DNA from: an uncultured Blautia sp. | Lineage (GTDB): Bacteria > Bacillota > Clostridia > Lachnospirales > Lachnospiraceae | Reading direction: 5' to 3' | DNA: 64,000 nt | Assembly: GCA_934424575.1 (NCBI GenBank) | Contig: CAKRXU010000005.1 | Location: 1-64,000, forward strand | Shown here: positions 23,558 to 31,290 of the stretch, one piece after another | Layout: each line of letters begins with the position of its first letter | Position numbering within the stretch: position 1 is the first letter of the stretch | The notes under the pieces: generated by a model | Databases searched by the model: none | The model's input: only the letters and a program-made list of their open reading frames with translations | Told to the model about the DNA's origin: nothing | Translations under genes and position numbers: made by a program

Positions 23558-25618
23558 TTATTTTGCGATCATCATTAAGATCTCATTGCTTCTCTGAACA
23601 AATTTTGTCATCTCATCCGGTGAAAGCTGTTTGTGGCTGATCATGGCCAGATCATACAGCTGCTCACAGATCACTGCTGCATGTTCAGACTCCTGATTCT
23701 TGCCAAGGAACTGTACCAGCGCATGGTTTGCGTTGAGTACCAGTGTCTCCTGACCGCCAAACATGGACGGATCCATTCCATACATGTTGTACATCTTCAT
23801 CATATCCTGCATACGACGGCTCTCCTCAGAAAACATCATCATTGCAGCTACGGAGTCATTCTTGAGGTTCTCTACTTTGACTTCGAGTTTATCTTTGCCA
23901 AGGCTCTTGCGGAACAGATCTGTCAGGATCTTTGTTGTCTCTTCATCTGCTGCGCCCTCTCCCTTGAGTTCTTCTGTAAGATCAGCATCAATTCTCTTGA
24001 ACTGGATGGTCTGGTCTTTCTGCTCAAGATGAGAAATGAAGGCAGTATCGATGTTATGTGACAGGAGCACTGCATTCTTGCCTGCTTCCTTGAACATATT
24101 GATGTACTGGCTCTGCTGTACCGGATCTGTTACATAGAAGATGGTTGTCTTCTCCGGTTCTTTGTTCTCAGTATCATCCTTCTTTTCTTCTGACTCTGTT
24201 TCTTTTGTTTCGGAAGTCTCTTCTGTTTCTTCTTTCTTGTTCTGCTCGATGCAGTCCTTGAGAGTCATATATTTGTTATCTAGGTCTTTGAACAGAATGT
24301 AGTCATGCAGTTTCTCTGCAAATTTAGCATCCTTGATGCAGCCATATTTGATGAACGGACTGATATCATCCCAGTATTTCACATAGGATTCACGGTCAGT
24401 CTTGCACATGCCTGTCAGCTTGTCTGCAACTTTCTTGGAAATGTATTCTGAAATCTTCTGAACAAATCCGTCATTCTGCAGGGCACTTCTGGATACATTC
24501 AACGGAAGATCCGGGCAGTCGATCACGCCTTTGAGAAGGAGCAGGAATTCCGGAATCACTTCCTTGATATTATCTGCGATAAATACCTGGTTGTTGTACA
24601 GTTTGATGGTTCCCTCGATGGAATCGTATTCTGTATTGATCTTCGGGAAGTACAGGATACCTTTGAGGTTGAACGGATAATCCATATTCAGATGGATCCA
24701 GAACAGAGGCTCCTTGTAATCCATAAATACCTTGCGGTAGAAATCCTTGTAATCCTCGTCGCTGCATTCATTCGGATGTCTCATCCACAGCGGATTCGGA
24801 TCACTTAAGGATACCGGACGTTTGTTGATCTTTACTTTGTCCTTTGCAGGAGAAACTTCTACGACTTCTTTCTCGCCGTTTTCGTTTTCCTTTTCTTCTG
24901 TCTTGGCATCTTCGTGAATGTGCTCTACAACTACATCGTCATCGCGAAGTTCAGATTCATCAATCGTCTCATATTCCTGCTCTGCGTTTGCTTTGGACAG
25001 GTAAATGTTTACCGGCATAAAGGAGCAATATTTCTCGATCACTTCACGCATACGGTATTCGTTGCAGAACTCCAGGCTCTCTTCGTTCAGGAATAAGGTG
25101 ATCTCTGTACCTGGTGTAGTCCTGTCGCCATCCTGCATGTCATATTCTGTGCCGCCATCGCAGGTCCAGTGTACTGCTGTTGCTCCATCCTTATAGGAAA
25201 GTGTATCAATGTGCACTTCATCAGCAACCATGAATGCAGAATAGAATCCCAGTCCGAAATGTCCGATCATCTGGTCGTCTGTTGTTTTGTCCTTGTATTT
25301 CTCAAGGAATTCTGTTGCACCGGAAAAAGCGATCTGTGTAATATATTCTTCTACTTCATCGCCAGTCATACCGATACCGTTATCAATGAATTTCAGGGTT
25401 TTGGCATCCGGATCCACAACTACCTGAACTGCAGCTTTATAGTCATCCGGGAAAGTGTATTCTCCCATTACTTCCAGTTTCTTAAGTTTGGTGATCGCAT
25501 CACATCCATTGGATACAAGCTCTCTTACAAAAATATCATGGTCTGAATACAGCCATTTCTTTATGATAGGAAAAATATTTTCACTGTTAATTGACAAATT
25601 TCCATGTTTTGCTGCCAT
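23558..25618 (-). CDS. htpG: Molecular chaperone HtpG (Hsp90)
   Basis: A 686-residue bacterial Hsp90. N-terminal ATPase motifs: RELVSNGCDAITKLK near residue 36, DNGIGMTGDEV near 79, and IGHFGLGFYSAFMV near 118. The middle domain carries NLKGILYFPKI and NVSRSALQND. An acidic, low-complexity insert lies around 225-250 and another around 485-515, longer than in E. coli HtpG. C-terminal dimerisation domain is complete. A CIRCE palindrome and a sigma-A promoter are upstream, pointing to HrcA control. Confidence 0.96.
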   Translation of the reverse strand: MAAKHGNLSINSENIFPIIKKWLYSDHDIFVRELVSNGCDAITKLKKLEVMGEYTFPDDYKAAVQVVVDPDAKTLKFIDNGIGMTGDEVEEYITQIAFSGATEFLEKYKDKTTDDQMIGHFGLGFYSAFMVADEVHIDTLSYKDGATAVHWTCDGGTEYDMQDGDRTTPGTEITLFLNEESLEFCNEYRMREVIEKYCSFMPVNIYLSKANAEQEYETIDESELRDDDVVVEHIHEDAKTEEKENENGEKEVVEVSPAKDKVKINKRPVSLSDPNPLWMRHPNECSDEDYKDFYRKVFMDYKEPLFWIHLNMDYPFNLKGILYFPKINTEYDSIEGTIKLYNNQVFIADNIKEVIPEFLLLLKGVIDCPDLPLNVSRSALQNDGFVQKISEYISKKVADKLTGMCKTDRESYVKYWDDISPFIKYGCIKDAKFAEKLHDYILFKDLDNKYMTLKDCIEQNKKEETEETSETKETESEEKKDDTENKEPEKTTIFYVTDPVQQSQYINMFKEAGKNAVLLSHNIDTAFISHLEQKDQTIQFKRIDADLTEELKGEGAADEETTKILTDLFRKSLGKDKLEVKVENLKNDSVAAMMMFSEESRRMQDMMKMYNMYGMDPSMFGGQETLVLNANHALVQFLGKNQESEHAAVICEQLYDLAMISHKQLSPDEMTKFVQRSNEILMMIAK

Positions 25619-25661
25619 TTAAAAACACGCTCCTTTGTTTCTTTAATTTCATTTTTTATAT

Positions 25662-25690
25662 ATACTAATACCATTTTTTATAAAAGTCAA
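25662..25690 (-). promoter_or_regulatory. Promoter of htpG
   Basis: Minus strand: TTGACT (25690-25685), 17-base spacer, TAGTAT (25667-25662). The CIRCE element ends eight bases upstream of the -35. Confidence 0.7.
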
Positions 25691-25697
25691 GGAAAAA

Positions 25698-25724
25698 TTA
25701 GCACTCATTTAAAATGAGTGCTAA
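25698..25724. promoter_or_regulatory. CIRCE element (HrcA operator)
   Basis: TTAGCACTC-N9-GAGTGCTAA, an exact match to the CIRCE consensus. The nine spacer bases are themselves symmetric, making the whole 27-base site a perfect 13-1-13 palindrome. On the minus strand it is followed by five Ts, so it could also act as terminator for the surface-protein gene. Confidence 0.92.
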
Positions 25725-25747
25725 CAAAACTTTTCTTGTTTTATTTG

Positions 25748-28465
25748 TTATTTCTTTTTCTTCTTGTAATAGATCACGCCGCATGCTGCCCCGGCCGCAA
25801 TGATCAGAATGATCACAAACGGAACGATCACCGTTGAATCATTTGTCCTGACAGATTTTTTCTGGTTCGCGGATGGTGTAAGATTTGTTCCTGGAGCAGT
25901 AACTTTGGCTTTGGAAATACTGAACGCTACCTGTTTGGTATCCTGATTTTCTGTGTTCTGCCAGTTTTCCCCACCGTACTGCTGCTGCTGAAAGACAACC
26001 TTCAGAGTATAATCACCACTCTTGGAAAGTCCGAAACATGCCGTATACGGTGCCTTGGACCATCCATTTGTATTGATCACAGTCCAGTTCAGCGGAACAT
26101 AACGGGTATCACCTTTCTTTGGAGAATCGTTATCCATTCCTGCACCTACTGCTGTAAAGGAAATCTTGGACTGCGTTGTATAAACACCATTAACCTCAAT
26201 TCCCGTAATCTTATTGTCATCTGCTGAAGCTGTGTTTGGTACATAAGCTTCTACATTTACTTTGACGTAAACTAACAGGTCGATATTATTGTCATTATCC
26301 ACGCCATCTGGGAGTGTTACGCTTCCCCTTACATTAAAGCTCTGTGCTGATGTGTCAGAAACATTGTAGGAACAGTTTTCAACATCCCAGCTGACTTTTG
26401 CCTTGGCATTACCTCCAGTAGTCTCAATTACTACCGCTGACGGCAGTTTCAGTTTCTGTGCATCTTTGGCGGTACCATTTGCAATCCCGCTGATTTCTGA
26501 CGGATTCTGGATCTTAGTTAAAGAAACCGTTCCTTTGAGCACTTGGAAAGATGCCGTAAAAGCAGTTTCTTTCGCTGCTGAGGAAATTTTGATATTTTCC
26601 TGATAGCTGTTCACATCCAGCCCGGTCTTTGGTACTACGTCAAATACTGCAGACTCTCCAGGCTGGATCGTCAGACCGGTGGTTGCTGTTACTGTGAAAT
26701 ATTTTGCTGAAGGCTGTACCAGCGTCTCTGCTACATTTCCAGTATTTGTTACTGTGATCGGCTGGGCACTGACTCCACTGTATCCTTTCTTTGCGCTTGC
26801 AAAATCAATGCTATCTATTGAAATTTCGAGGTTGTGGCTCGCGGCATCTACCGTAATGGAAGCAGGAATCACAATCTCCTGTCCGGAAGTCGTATCTGTG
26901 ATCGTAAATACTTCTGTATAAGTTCCCGCACTCAGTCCACTCTTCGGACGTACAGTAAAAGTAACTGTGCCGCCATTTGCGCTGATAGTCTTTGCTGATA
27001 ATGCAACATCAAAATATTTGATATCTCCCTGGTCGCTGTACACATCTGACAGAACAGCATCCGCATCACCGTTATTTGTCAGCGTTGCTGTCTGTTCCTG
27101 CGGTGCTTCTGTATATTCTTCTACAACATTTCCAAAAGCAAAACCGTCTGCACTTAAGTCCGAACTTACCTGGCTTGCCGGTGCTGGTACCGGAGTATCC
27201 TGTGGTGCTTCTGTCGGTTCCGGTATCGGTGTATCATCTGGTGATTCTGTCGGCTCCGGTGTCGGTGTATCATCTGGTACTTCTGTCGGCTCCGGTGTCG
27301 GTGTATCATCTGGCGCTTCTGTCGGTTCTACTGTTGGGGTATCATCATTTGAAGTGTCACTTTCGATGGTCATCTGGGCTTTGAAAGAAACTGTTGCCCC
27401 CTCTTCTGTCTCATATGTGATCGTATCCTCATAACTGCCAGGCTCGGTTCCAACTCGTGGTGCGATCCACACCTGTACGCTCTGACCAGCTTCCAGTGGT
27501 TCTGTAATATCCTGGACTGCAAAATGTTCCGGGCTTATGCTTACAAAATTAAGTGTTTCTGTACCAGTATTTTTGATGGTTACATACTGTGCCTGTTCGT
27601 CCTCCTGACCAGAAATAACTGTTCCAAGATCAACGACATCACTGCTTCCATCGCCAAGCTCTACTTCGAGCTGATATGATGCTTCATTTGTATCTGACGC
27701 ACTGTCATCCTGTGTGTTGTTATATGTTCCATCTTCTGTTGCTTCCGGGATTCCTTCTATAGAAGAACTGCCGGCCTCTCCTGAATCCTGTGCATCATTC
27801 TCTTCACTTTCGGTATCATCTACCTGCTTTAATTCTTCCTGATATTCGCTCCGTTCCAGCTCTTCTTCAGAGTTCTCATCCTGTTCCGGAATCGCTTCTT
27901 CTGTATCATCTGTAGCTGCCGGAATACCATCTACTGACTCTGAGCCAGCCTCATCATCGCTCTTCGCTTCTGGGATCTCCGATGTTTCTTCTGATTCAGA
28001 CTCTGTCTCAGATACTTTCTGATCTTGATCTTGTGATGAAGCATTGGTGTCCTGCTCTGTTTCTTCTGTAACAGCTGCTGTAACTGCTGTCAGACTTCCG
28101 CTGAATCCCTTATCTTCCAGACCTGTGATCGTCAGAACGATCTTGGAATCTATATCATCCTTGGTAATTGTATAAGTTTTTTCTTTGCTGAGGGATTTCA
28201 GTTCCGGTTTTTGTCCCTGTTGTTCCTTCTTCTCATCATCGGAAGTCTTGCGGAACCATTGATAACTGACACTGTCCTCGGTTATGCCCTCATTCTTTAC
28301 CCCCTGCATATTTGCACTCAATGTAGTTCCTGCTGTCGCAGAACCCTGGATCTTTAACTGTCCATCCAGTACAGCGGTTATTGTATCTGCAAATACTGCC
28401 ACTGGAAGCAGTGACAATATCATGAACACAGACATAATGACCGCCAGAATTCTCCTTCTGTTCAT
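25748..28465 (-). CDS. Large membrane-anchored surface protein
   Basis: A 905-residue exported protein. Signal peptide 1-26 (ends VAVFA). Then an Ig-like module (about 30-135), a strongly acidic Ser/Glu/Asp region (about 140-260), three modules with the choice-of-anchor/ASPM-SPD2-Hydin pattern (VTIKNTGTETLNFVSIS near 290; ATLTNNGDADAVL; ITVTNTGNVAETLV), separated by Pro-Thr-Glu repeats near 375-430, and further beta domains. The end is a single hydrophobic helix and KKKKK. No LPXTG motif is visible before the helix, so it is probably membrane-anchored rather than sortase-linked. Function (adhesion, structural) is inference. Confidence 0.85.
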   Translation of the reverse strand: MNRRRILAVIMSVFMILSLLPVAVFADTITAVLDGQLKIQGSATAGTTLSANMQGVKNEGITEDSVSYQWFRKTSDDEKKEQQGQKPELKSLSKEKTYTITKDDIDSKIVLTITGLEDKGFSGSLTAVTAAVTEETEQDTNASSQDQDQKVSETESESEETSEIPEAKSDDEAGSESVDGIPAATDDTEEAIPEQDENSEEELERSEYQEELKQVDDTESEENDAQDSGEAGSSSIEGIPEATEDGTYNNTQDDSASDTNEASYQLEVELGDGSSDVVDLGTVISGQEDEQAQYVTIKNTGTETLNFVSISPEHFAVQDITEPLEAGQSVQVWIAPRVGTEPGSYEDTITYETEEGATVSFKAQMTIESDTSNDDTPTVEPTEAPDDTPTPEPTEVPDDTPTPEPTESPDDTPIPEPTEAPQDTPVPAPASQVSSDLSADGFAFGNVVEEYTEAPQEQTATLTNNGDADAVLSDVYSDQGDIKYFDVALSAKTISANGGTVTFTVRPKSGLSAGTYTEVFTITDTTSGQEIVIPASITVDAASHNLEISIDSIDFASAKKGYSGVSAQPITVTNTGNVAETLVQPSAKYFTVTATTGLTIQPGESAVFDVVPKTGLDVNSYQENIKISSAAKETAFTASFQVLKGTVSLTKIQNPSEISGIANGTAKDAQKLKLPSAVVIETTGGNAKAKVSWDVENCSYNVSDTSAQSFNVRGSVTLPDGVDNDNNIDLLVYVKVNVEAYVPNTASADDNKITGIEVNGVYTTQSKISFTAVGAGMDNDSPKKGDTRYVPLNWTVINTNGWSKAPYTACFGLSKSGDYTLKVVFQQQQYGGENWQNTENQDTKQVAFSISKAKVTAPGTNLTPSANQKKSVRTNDSTVIVPFVIILIIAAGAACGVIYYKKKKK
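27186..27346 (-). repeat. 36-bp coding tandem repeat (Pro-Thr-Glu stalk)
   Basis: About four and a half copies of a 36-base unit encoding DDTPTPEPTEAP variants inside the surface protein. Copies differ by a few bases each. Likely a flexible stalk that can change length by slippage. Confidence 0.85.
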
Positions 28466-28551
28466 AGTTTTCCTCCTTTTGGGTTTCCATCATAAGTATT
28501 TCCTGATGTAACCCCTTTATTGATACTATATTCCCCACTTCTTGTATCGTC

Positions 28552-28581
28552 ATTATAGCATGACAGGGAAAGGTTATGTAA
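28552..28581 (-). promoter_or_regulatory. Promoter of the surface-protein gene
   Basis: Minus strand: TTACAT (28581-28576), 18-base spacer, TATAAT (28557-28552). The -35 hexamer lies inside one arm of the inverted repeat at 28564-28607. Confidence 0.6.
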
Positions 28582-28607
28582 TTTCTATTTTACATAACCT
28601 TTCCCTG
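28564..28607. repeat. 18-bp perfect inverted repeat over a promoter
   Basis: CAGGGAAAGGTTATGTAA and its exact complement are separated by eight bases. There is no T-run on the exit side in either direction, so it is not a classical terminator. One arm overlaps the -35 and spacer of the surface-protein promoter. Operator or regulated switch is the best reading. Confidence 0.75.
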
Positions 28608-28636
28608 CCATAAAAAAATCTTGAGATGGATATCTC

Positions 28637-28894
28637 TCAGCCTTCTACCAGAAGATATCCTCCGGACGGAAGGATAAATACCTCACTTGCATCCTCCAGT
28701 TCCTCGTCTGTCATACCACTGATATCTGCCCCTGCCTCGTCAAAATATGCACGGACTTCCCTGAGGGTTTCCACCTCTACAGCCATACAGTCTTCGAGAA
28801 ATTCCTCTGCTTCTTCATAAGAAGATGCAACTGCTTCATCAAAAAGCTGTCCCTGATTTTTAAGAAATGTTTCTACGCTTTCTTCTTTGTACAT
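28637..28894 (-). CDS. Small acidic hypothetical protein
   Basis: An 85-residue, very acidic soluble protein (EEAEEFLEDCMAVEVETLR, MTDEELEDASEVFILPSGG). No family can be named with confidence. Its start codon overlaps the stop of the Cof-type HAD gene (TAATG), so it is translationally coupled and last in the unit maf-HAD-HAD-small gene. Confidence 0.7.
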   Translation of the reverse strand: MYKEESVETFLKNQGQLFDEAVASSYEEAEEFLEDCMAVEVETLREVRAYFDEAGADISGMTDEELEDASEVFILPSGGYLLVEG

Positions 28895-29700
28895 TATTCT
28901 ATTACCTCCTCTATATTTCCGCCTGCACGGATCAGTTTCTCAAGAATATGCTCTACACGGTCTGTCTGATAGGCTGCTGCCTTTTTGACTCCTGGTTTCG
29001 CATGAGCCATTGCAAAACTGTACGGTACAGATTCCAGCATTGCGATATCGTTGTATTCATCCCCAAATACGACACATTCTTCCGGTCTGATGCCAAACAG
29101 TTTCTGATATTCCCTGAGTCCTTTTGCCTTATTTGTCCCAAATGGAATAAAATCTACCCAGGCAAAACCGGATGTTACTACGGTACATCTGTCCCCGAAC
29201 CGCTCGTTCCAGTATCGAATAGAATCCTCCTGGATTCCGCCTCTTTCATATACCGCTACTTTCATGCATGGCTCAGTCATCTCATCAAAACTATTGATCT
29301 CTTTACAGTTGTTTTTTACTACATTTAACATCAGATCTCTGTAATGTTCTGTCTTTGGACGGATATAATAAAAATCTTTGGTGGAGCAGGTAAAATCTGC
29401 ATCCTTTTTGTCATAAATTGCTTCCACGATCTCTCTGACAAGTTCCTGGGGGAAACTGTCCTGATAGAGCACTTTCTCATTCTGGATCGCCAGACCGCCA
29501 TTCTCGGAGATGAATGCCATGTCGTCCACCACCGGTGCAAACATGCGCTTCATATTTGCATATTGTCTGCCGCTTGCCGCTACAAACAAAATGCCAAGCT
29601 CTTTTAATTTTTTTATTAATGGAAACAATTCTTCTGGAAGGCTCTGTGCTCCGTTCAGAAGCAGAGTTCCATCCAGATCACTCGCTACCAGTTTAATCAT
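28894..29700 (-). CDS. HAD phosphatase, Cof type
   Basis: A 268-residue Cof/YidA-type HAD hydrolase with C2 cap. Motif I is VASDLDGTLLLNG (Asp8, Asp10), motif II VAASGRQ near 41, motif III Lys in NKAKGLREY near 195, motif IV FGDEYNDIAML near 215. These enzymes dephosphorylate sugar phosphates or nucleotide cofactors such as FMN or pyridoxal phosphate. Its start overlaps the end of the next upstream gene by 8 bases. Confidence 0.9.
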   Translation of the reverse strand: MIKLVASDLDGTLLLNGAQSLPEELFPLIKKLKELGILFVAASGRQYANMKRMFAPVVDDMAFISENGGLAIQNEKVLYQDSFPQELVREIVEAIYDKKDADFTCSTKDFYYIRPKTEHYRDLMLNVVKNNCKEINSFDEMTEPCMKVAVYERGGIQEDSIRYWNERFGDRCTVVTSGFAWVDFIPFGTNKAKGLREYQKLFGIRPEECVVFGDEYNDIAMLESVPYSFAMAHAKPGVKKAAAYQTDRVEHILEKLIRAGGNIEEVIE

Positions 29701-30358
29701 GATTCAGTTCCTCGTATATCTTCAGTAAATCCTGCGGTCTCTCTGCCACGATCTCTGCACCGCTGCTTTCAAGTTCTTTCCGGTCACGGAATCCCCATAA
29801 AGCGCCGATCGTATGCATACCTGCCGCTGTACCGGTTTCCATATCTGTCCTGGTGTCTCCGACATACATACATTCTTCTGAAGAAGCGCCGAATTCTGCA
29901 GCTACTTTAAACGGCCCATCCGGAGCCGGTTTCCTGCGGATCGCATCACTCTGTCCGATCACCAGGTCAAAATATCCTGGGAACATCTTATCGATCACCT
30001 TGACTGCGGCTATATGTGGCTTATTGGAGCAGACAGCAAGCTTCACTCCTGCGTTCTTCAGTGTCTGAAGTGTTTCCATGATTCCCTCATACGGAACTAC
30101 CTTATATAAAGGATCCTCGTCGAACTTCTTCCTGTAAAGAGCTCTGCACTCCTCAAAATGGGTAAGCTCCGGGTCTCCGGCATCTTTGATGCAGCGGCGG
30201 ACCAGCATATCTGCCCCCTCACCGCTGTAATATTTAAAATTCTCTGTCGGCTGTTCCTTAAGTCCCATTCCCCTGAGGATCTCATTGGCAACGTACGCCA
30301 TAGAATCCAGTGTATTTGCCAGTGTGCCGTCCAGATCAAAAATACATGCTTTTATCAT
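29693..30358 (-). CDS. HAD hydrolase, phosphoglycolate-phosphatase-like
   Basis: A 221-residue C1-capped HAD enzyme. IFDLDGTLANTLDSM is at residues 6-20, motif II AVCSNKPH near 112, IRRKPAPDG near 145, and MYVGDTRTDMETG near 168. It fits the Gph group, which clears 2-phosphoglycolate or works as a pyrophosphatase; specificity is not readable. It is four bases downstream of maf and overlaps the following HAD gene. Confidence 0.88.
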   Translation of the reverse strand: MIKACIFDLDGTLANTLDSMAYVANEILRGMGLKEQPTENFKYYSGEGADMLVRRCIKDAGDPELTHFEECRALYRKKFDEDPLYKVVPYEGIMETLQTLKNAGVKLAVCSNKPHIAAVKVIDKMFPGYFDLVIGQSDAIRRKPAPDGPFKVAAEFGASSEECMYVGDTRTDMETGTAAGMHTIGALWGFRDRKELESSGAEIVAERPQDLLKIYEELNHD

Positions 30359-30362
30359 GATC

Positions 30363-30953
30363 TTATCCTCGTAATTCTATTCCATGTTTCTTCGTTTCGT
30401 AAAACAGTCTGCCCACAGGAAGCCCTACTACATTTGTATAATCCCCACGGATTCCCTTTACATAGGTGCAAAATCCGCCCTGGATGCCGTAGCTTCCTGC
30501 CTTGTCCATCGGTTCGCCGGTCGCTACATATGCCCTGATCTCATCCTCAGAAACCGGGTAGAAAGAAACATCTGTGCATTCTGCAAAAATGATCGTTTCC
30601 CATTTGGAATCCTTACGCTCCATAACCGTCACTCCGGTATAGACCTGATGCGTATTTCCCTGGAGCATGGATAATGTATTTACCGCATCCTCTTCATTCT
30701 TTGGTTTTCCAAGGATCTTATTGTCAAAAGATACGATCGTATCTGCTCCCAGAATGACCGTTCCCTCTTCCATATCAAATTTCGACGCTGTCGCCATTGC
30801 CTTCTGCAGAGACAGTTCCTTTACGATGTCTTCCGGAATTTCCTTCGTGATCTTTTCCTCGCTGTTCCCAGGACATACCTGAAAGATCACGCCGGCATTT
30901 GCCAGAAGTTCTCTCCTTCTCGGAGATGCCGAAGCAAGTATGATTTTTCTCAT
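30363..30953 (-). CDS. maf: Maf-family nucleotide pyrophosphatase
   Basis: A 196-residue Maf protein. Maf enzymes hydrolyse dTTP/UTP or modified nucleotides and are linked to septum formation. Seen: ILASASPRRRELL at 5-17, GADTIVSFDNKILGKP near 70, catalytic Asp region, and GSYGIQGGFCTYVKGIRGD near 158. First gene of the unit with two HAD phosphatases and a small acidic protein: a housecleaning-phosphatase cluster. Confidence 0.93.
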   Translation of the reverse strand: MRKIILASASPRRRELLANAGVIFQVCPGNSEEKITKEIPEDIVKELSLQKAMATASKFDMEEGTVILGADTIVSFDNKILGKPKNEEDAVNTLSMLQGNTHQVYTGVTVMERKDSKWETIIFAECTDVSFYPVSEDEIRAYVATGEPMDKAGSYGIQGGFCTYVKGIRGDYTNVVGLPVGRLFYETKKHGIELRG

Positions 30954-30986
30954 AATTCAAGTCTTCCTTTACTTTTCTTCTGTTCC

Positions 30987-31015
30987 AGTATACCCTGTCC
31001 CTTCCAAACTGGCAA
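30987..31015 (-). promoter_or_regulatory. Promoter of the maf unit
   Basis: Minus strand: TTGCCA (31015-31010), 17-base spacer, TATACT (30992-30987). Confidence 0.7.
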
Positions 31016-31073
31016 CTATCAAAATAGCAAAAAGTATTCCTCAAAAAAGATGAAAAAAAGTTAAAATAAAGTG

Positions 31074-31102
31074 TTGACAACTTTATATACTTCTGTTAAT
31101 AT
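31074..31102 (+). promoter_or_regulatory. Promoter of tRNA-Thr-glnS
   Basis: TTGACA (31074-31079), 17-base spacer, TAATAT (31097-31102). It lies 42 bases before the tRNA. Confidence 0.8.
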
Positions 31103-31143
31103 TATCAACTGTGAGCGGCAGATAAACGCTTCACAAAGTAATT

Positions 31144-31216
31144 GCTGATGTGGCTCAGTCGGTAGAGCGTCGCCTTGGTAAGGCGGAGGTCACGGGTTCG
31201 ATTCCCGTCATCAGCT
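31144..31216 (+). tRNA. tRNA-Thr (GGT)
   Basis: A 73-base cloverleaf. Acceptor GCTGATG pairs with CATCAGC, D-arm GCTC/GAGC, anticodon stem TCGCC/GGCGG around loop TTGGTAA with anticodon GGT (reads ACC and ACU), T-arm ACGGG-TTCGATT-CCCGT. Discriminator is T. CCA is not encoded. Confidence 0.97.
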
Positions 31217-31218
31217 TT

Positions 31219-31249
31219 CAACCCTTGAGTGATTCAAGGGTTTTTTTTC
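31219..31249 (+). terminator. Hairpin between tRNA-Thr and glnS
   Basis: AACCCTTGA pairs with TCAAGGGTT and is followed by eight Ts. No separate promoter is evident before glnS 41 bases later, so some readthrough is expected. Confidence 0.8.
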
Positions 31250-31290
31250 TATCAAAAAAGATCAAAAAGAATTACTCAGGAGGGACAGAG

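Noticed and set aside
27186..27346. Tandem 36-base repeats as a CRISPR array
   Set aside because: There are no spacers; the units are contiguous and encode a Pro-Thr-Glu stalk in frame.
28564..28607. Inverted repeat as a terminator of the maf/HAD unit
   Set aside because: No T-run follows on the minus strand, and a promoter -35 lies in one arm.
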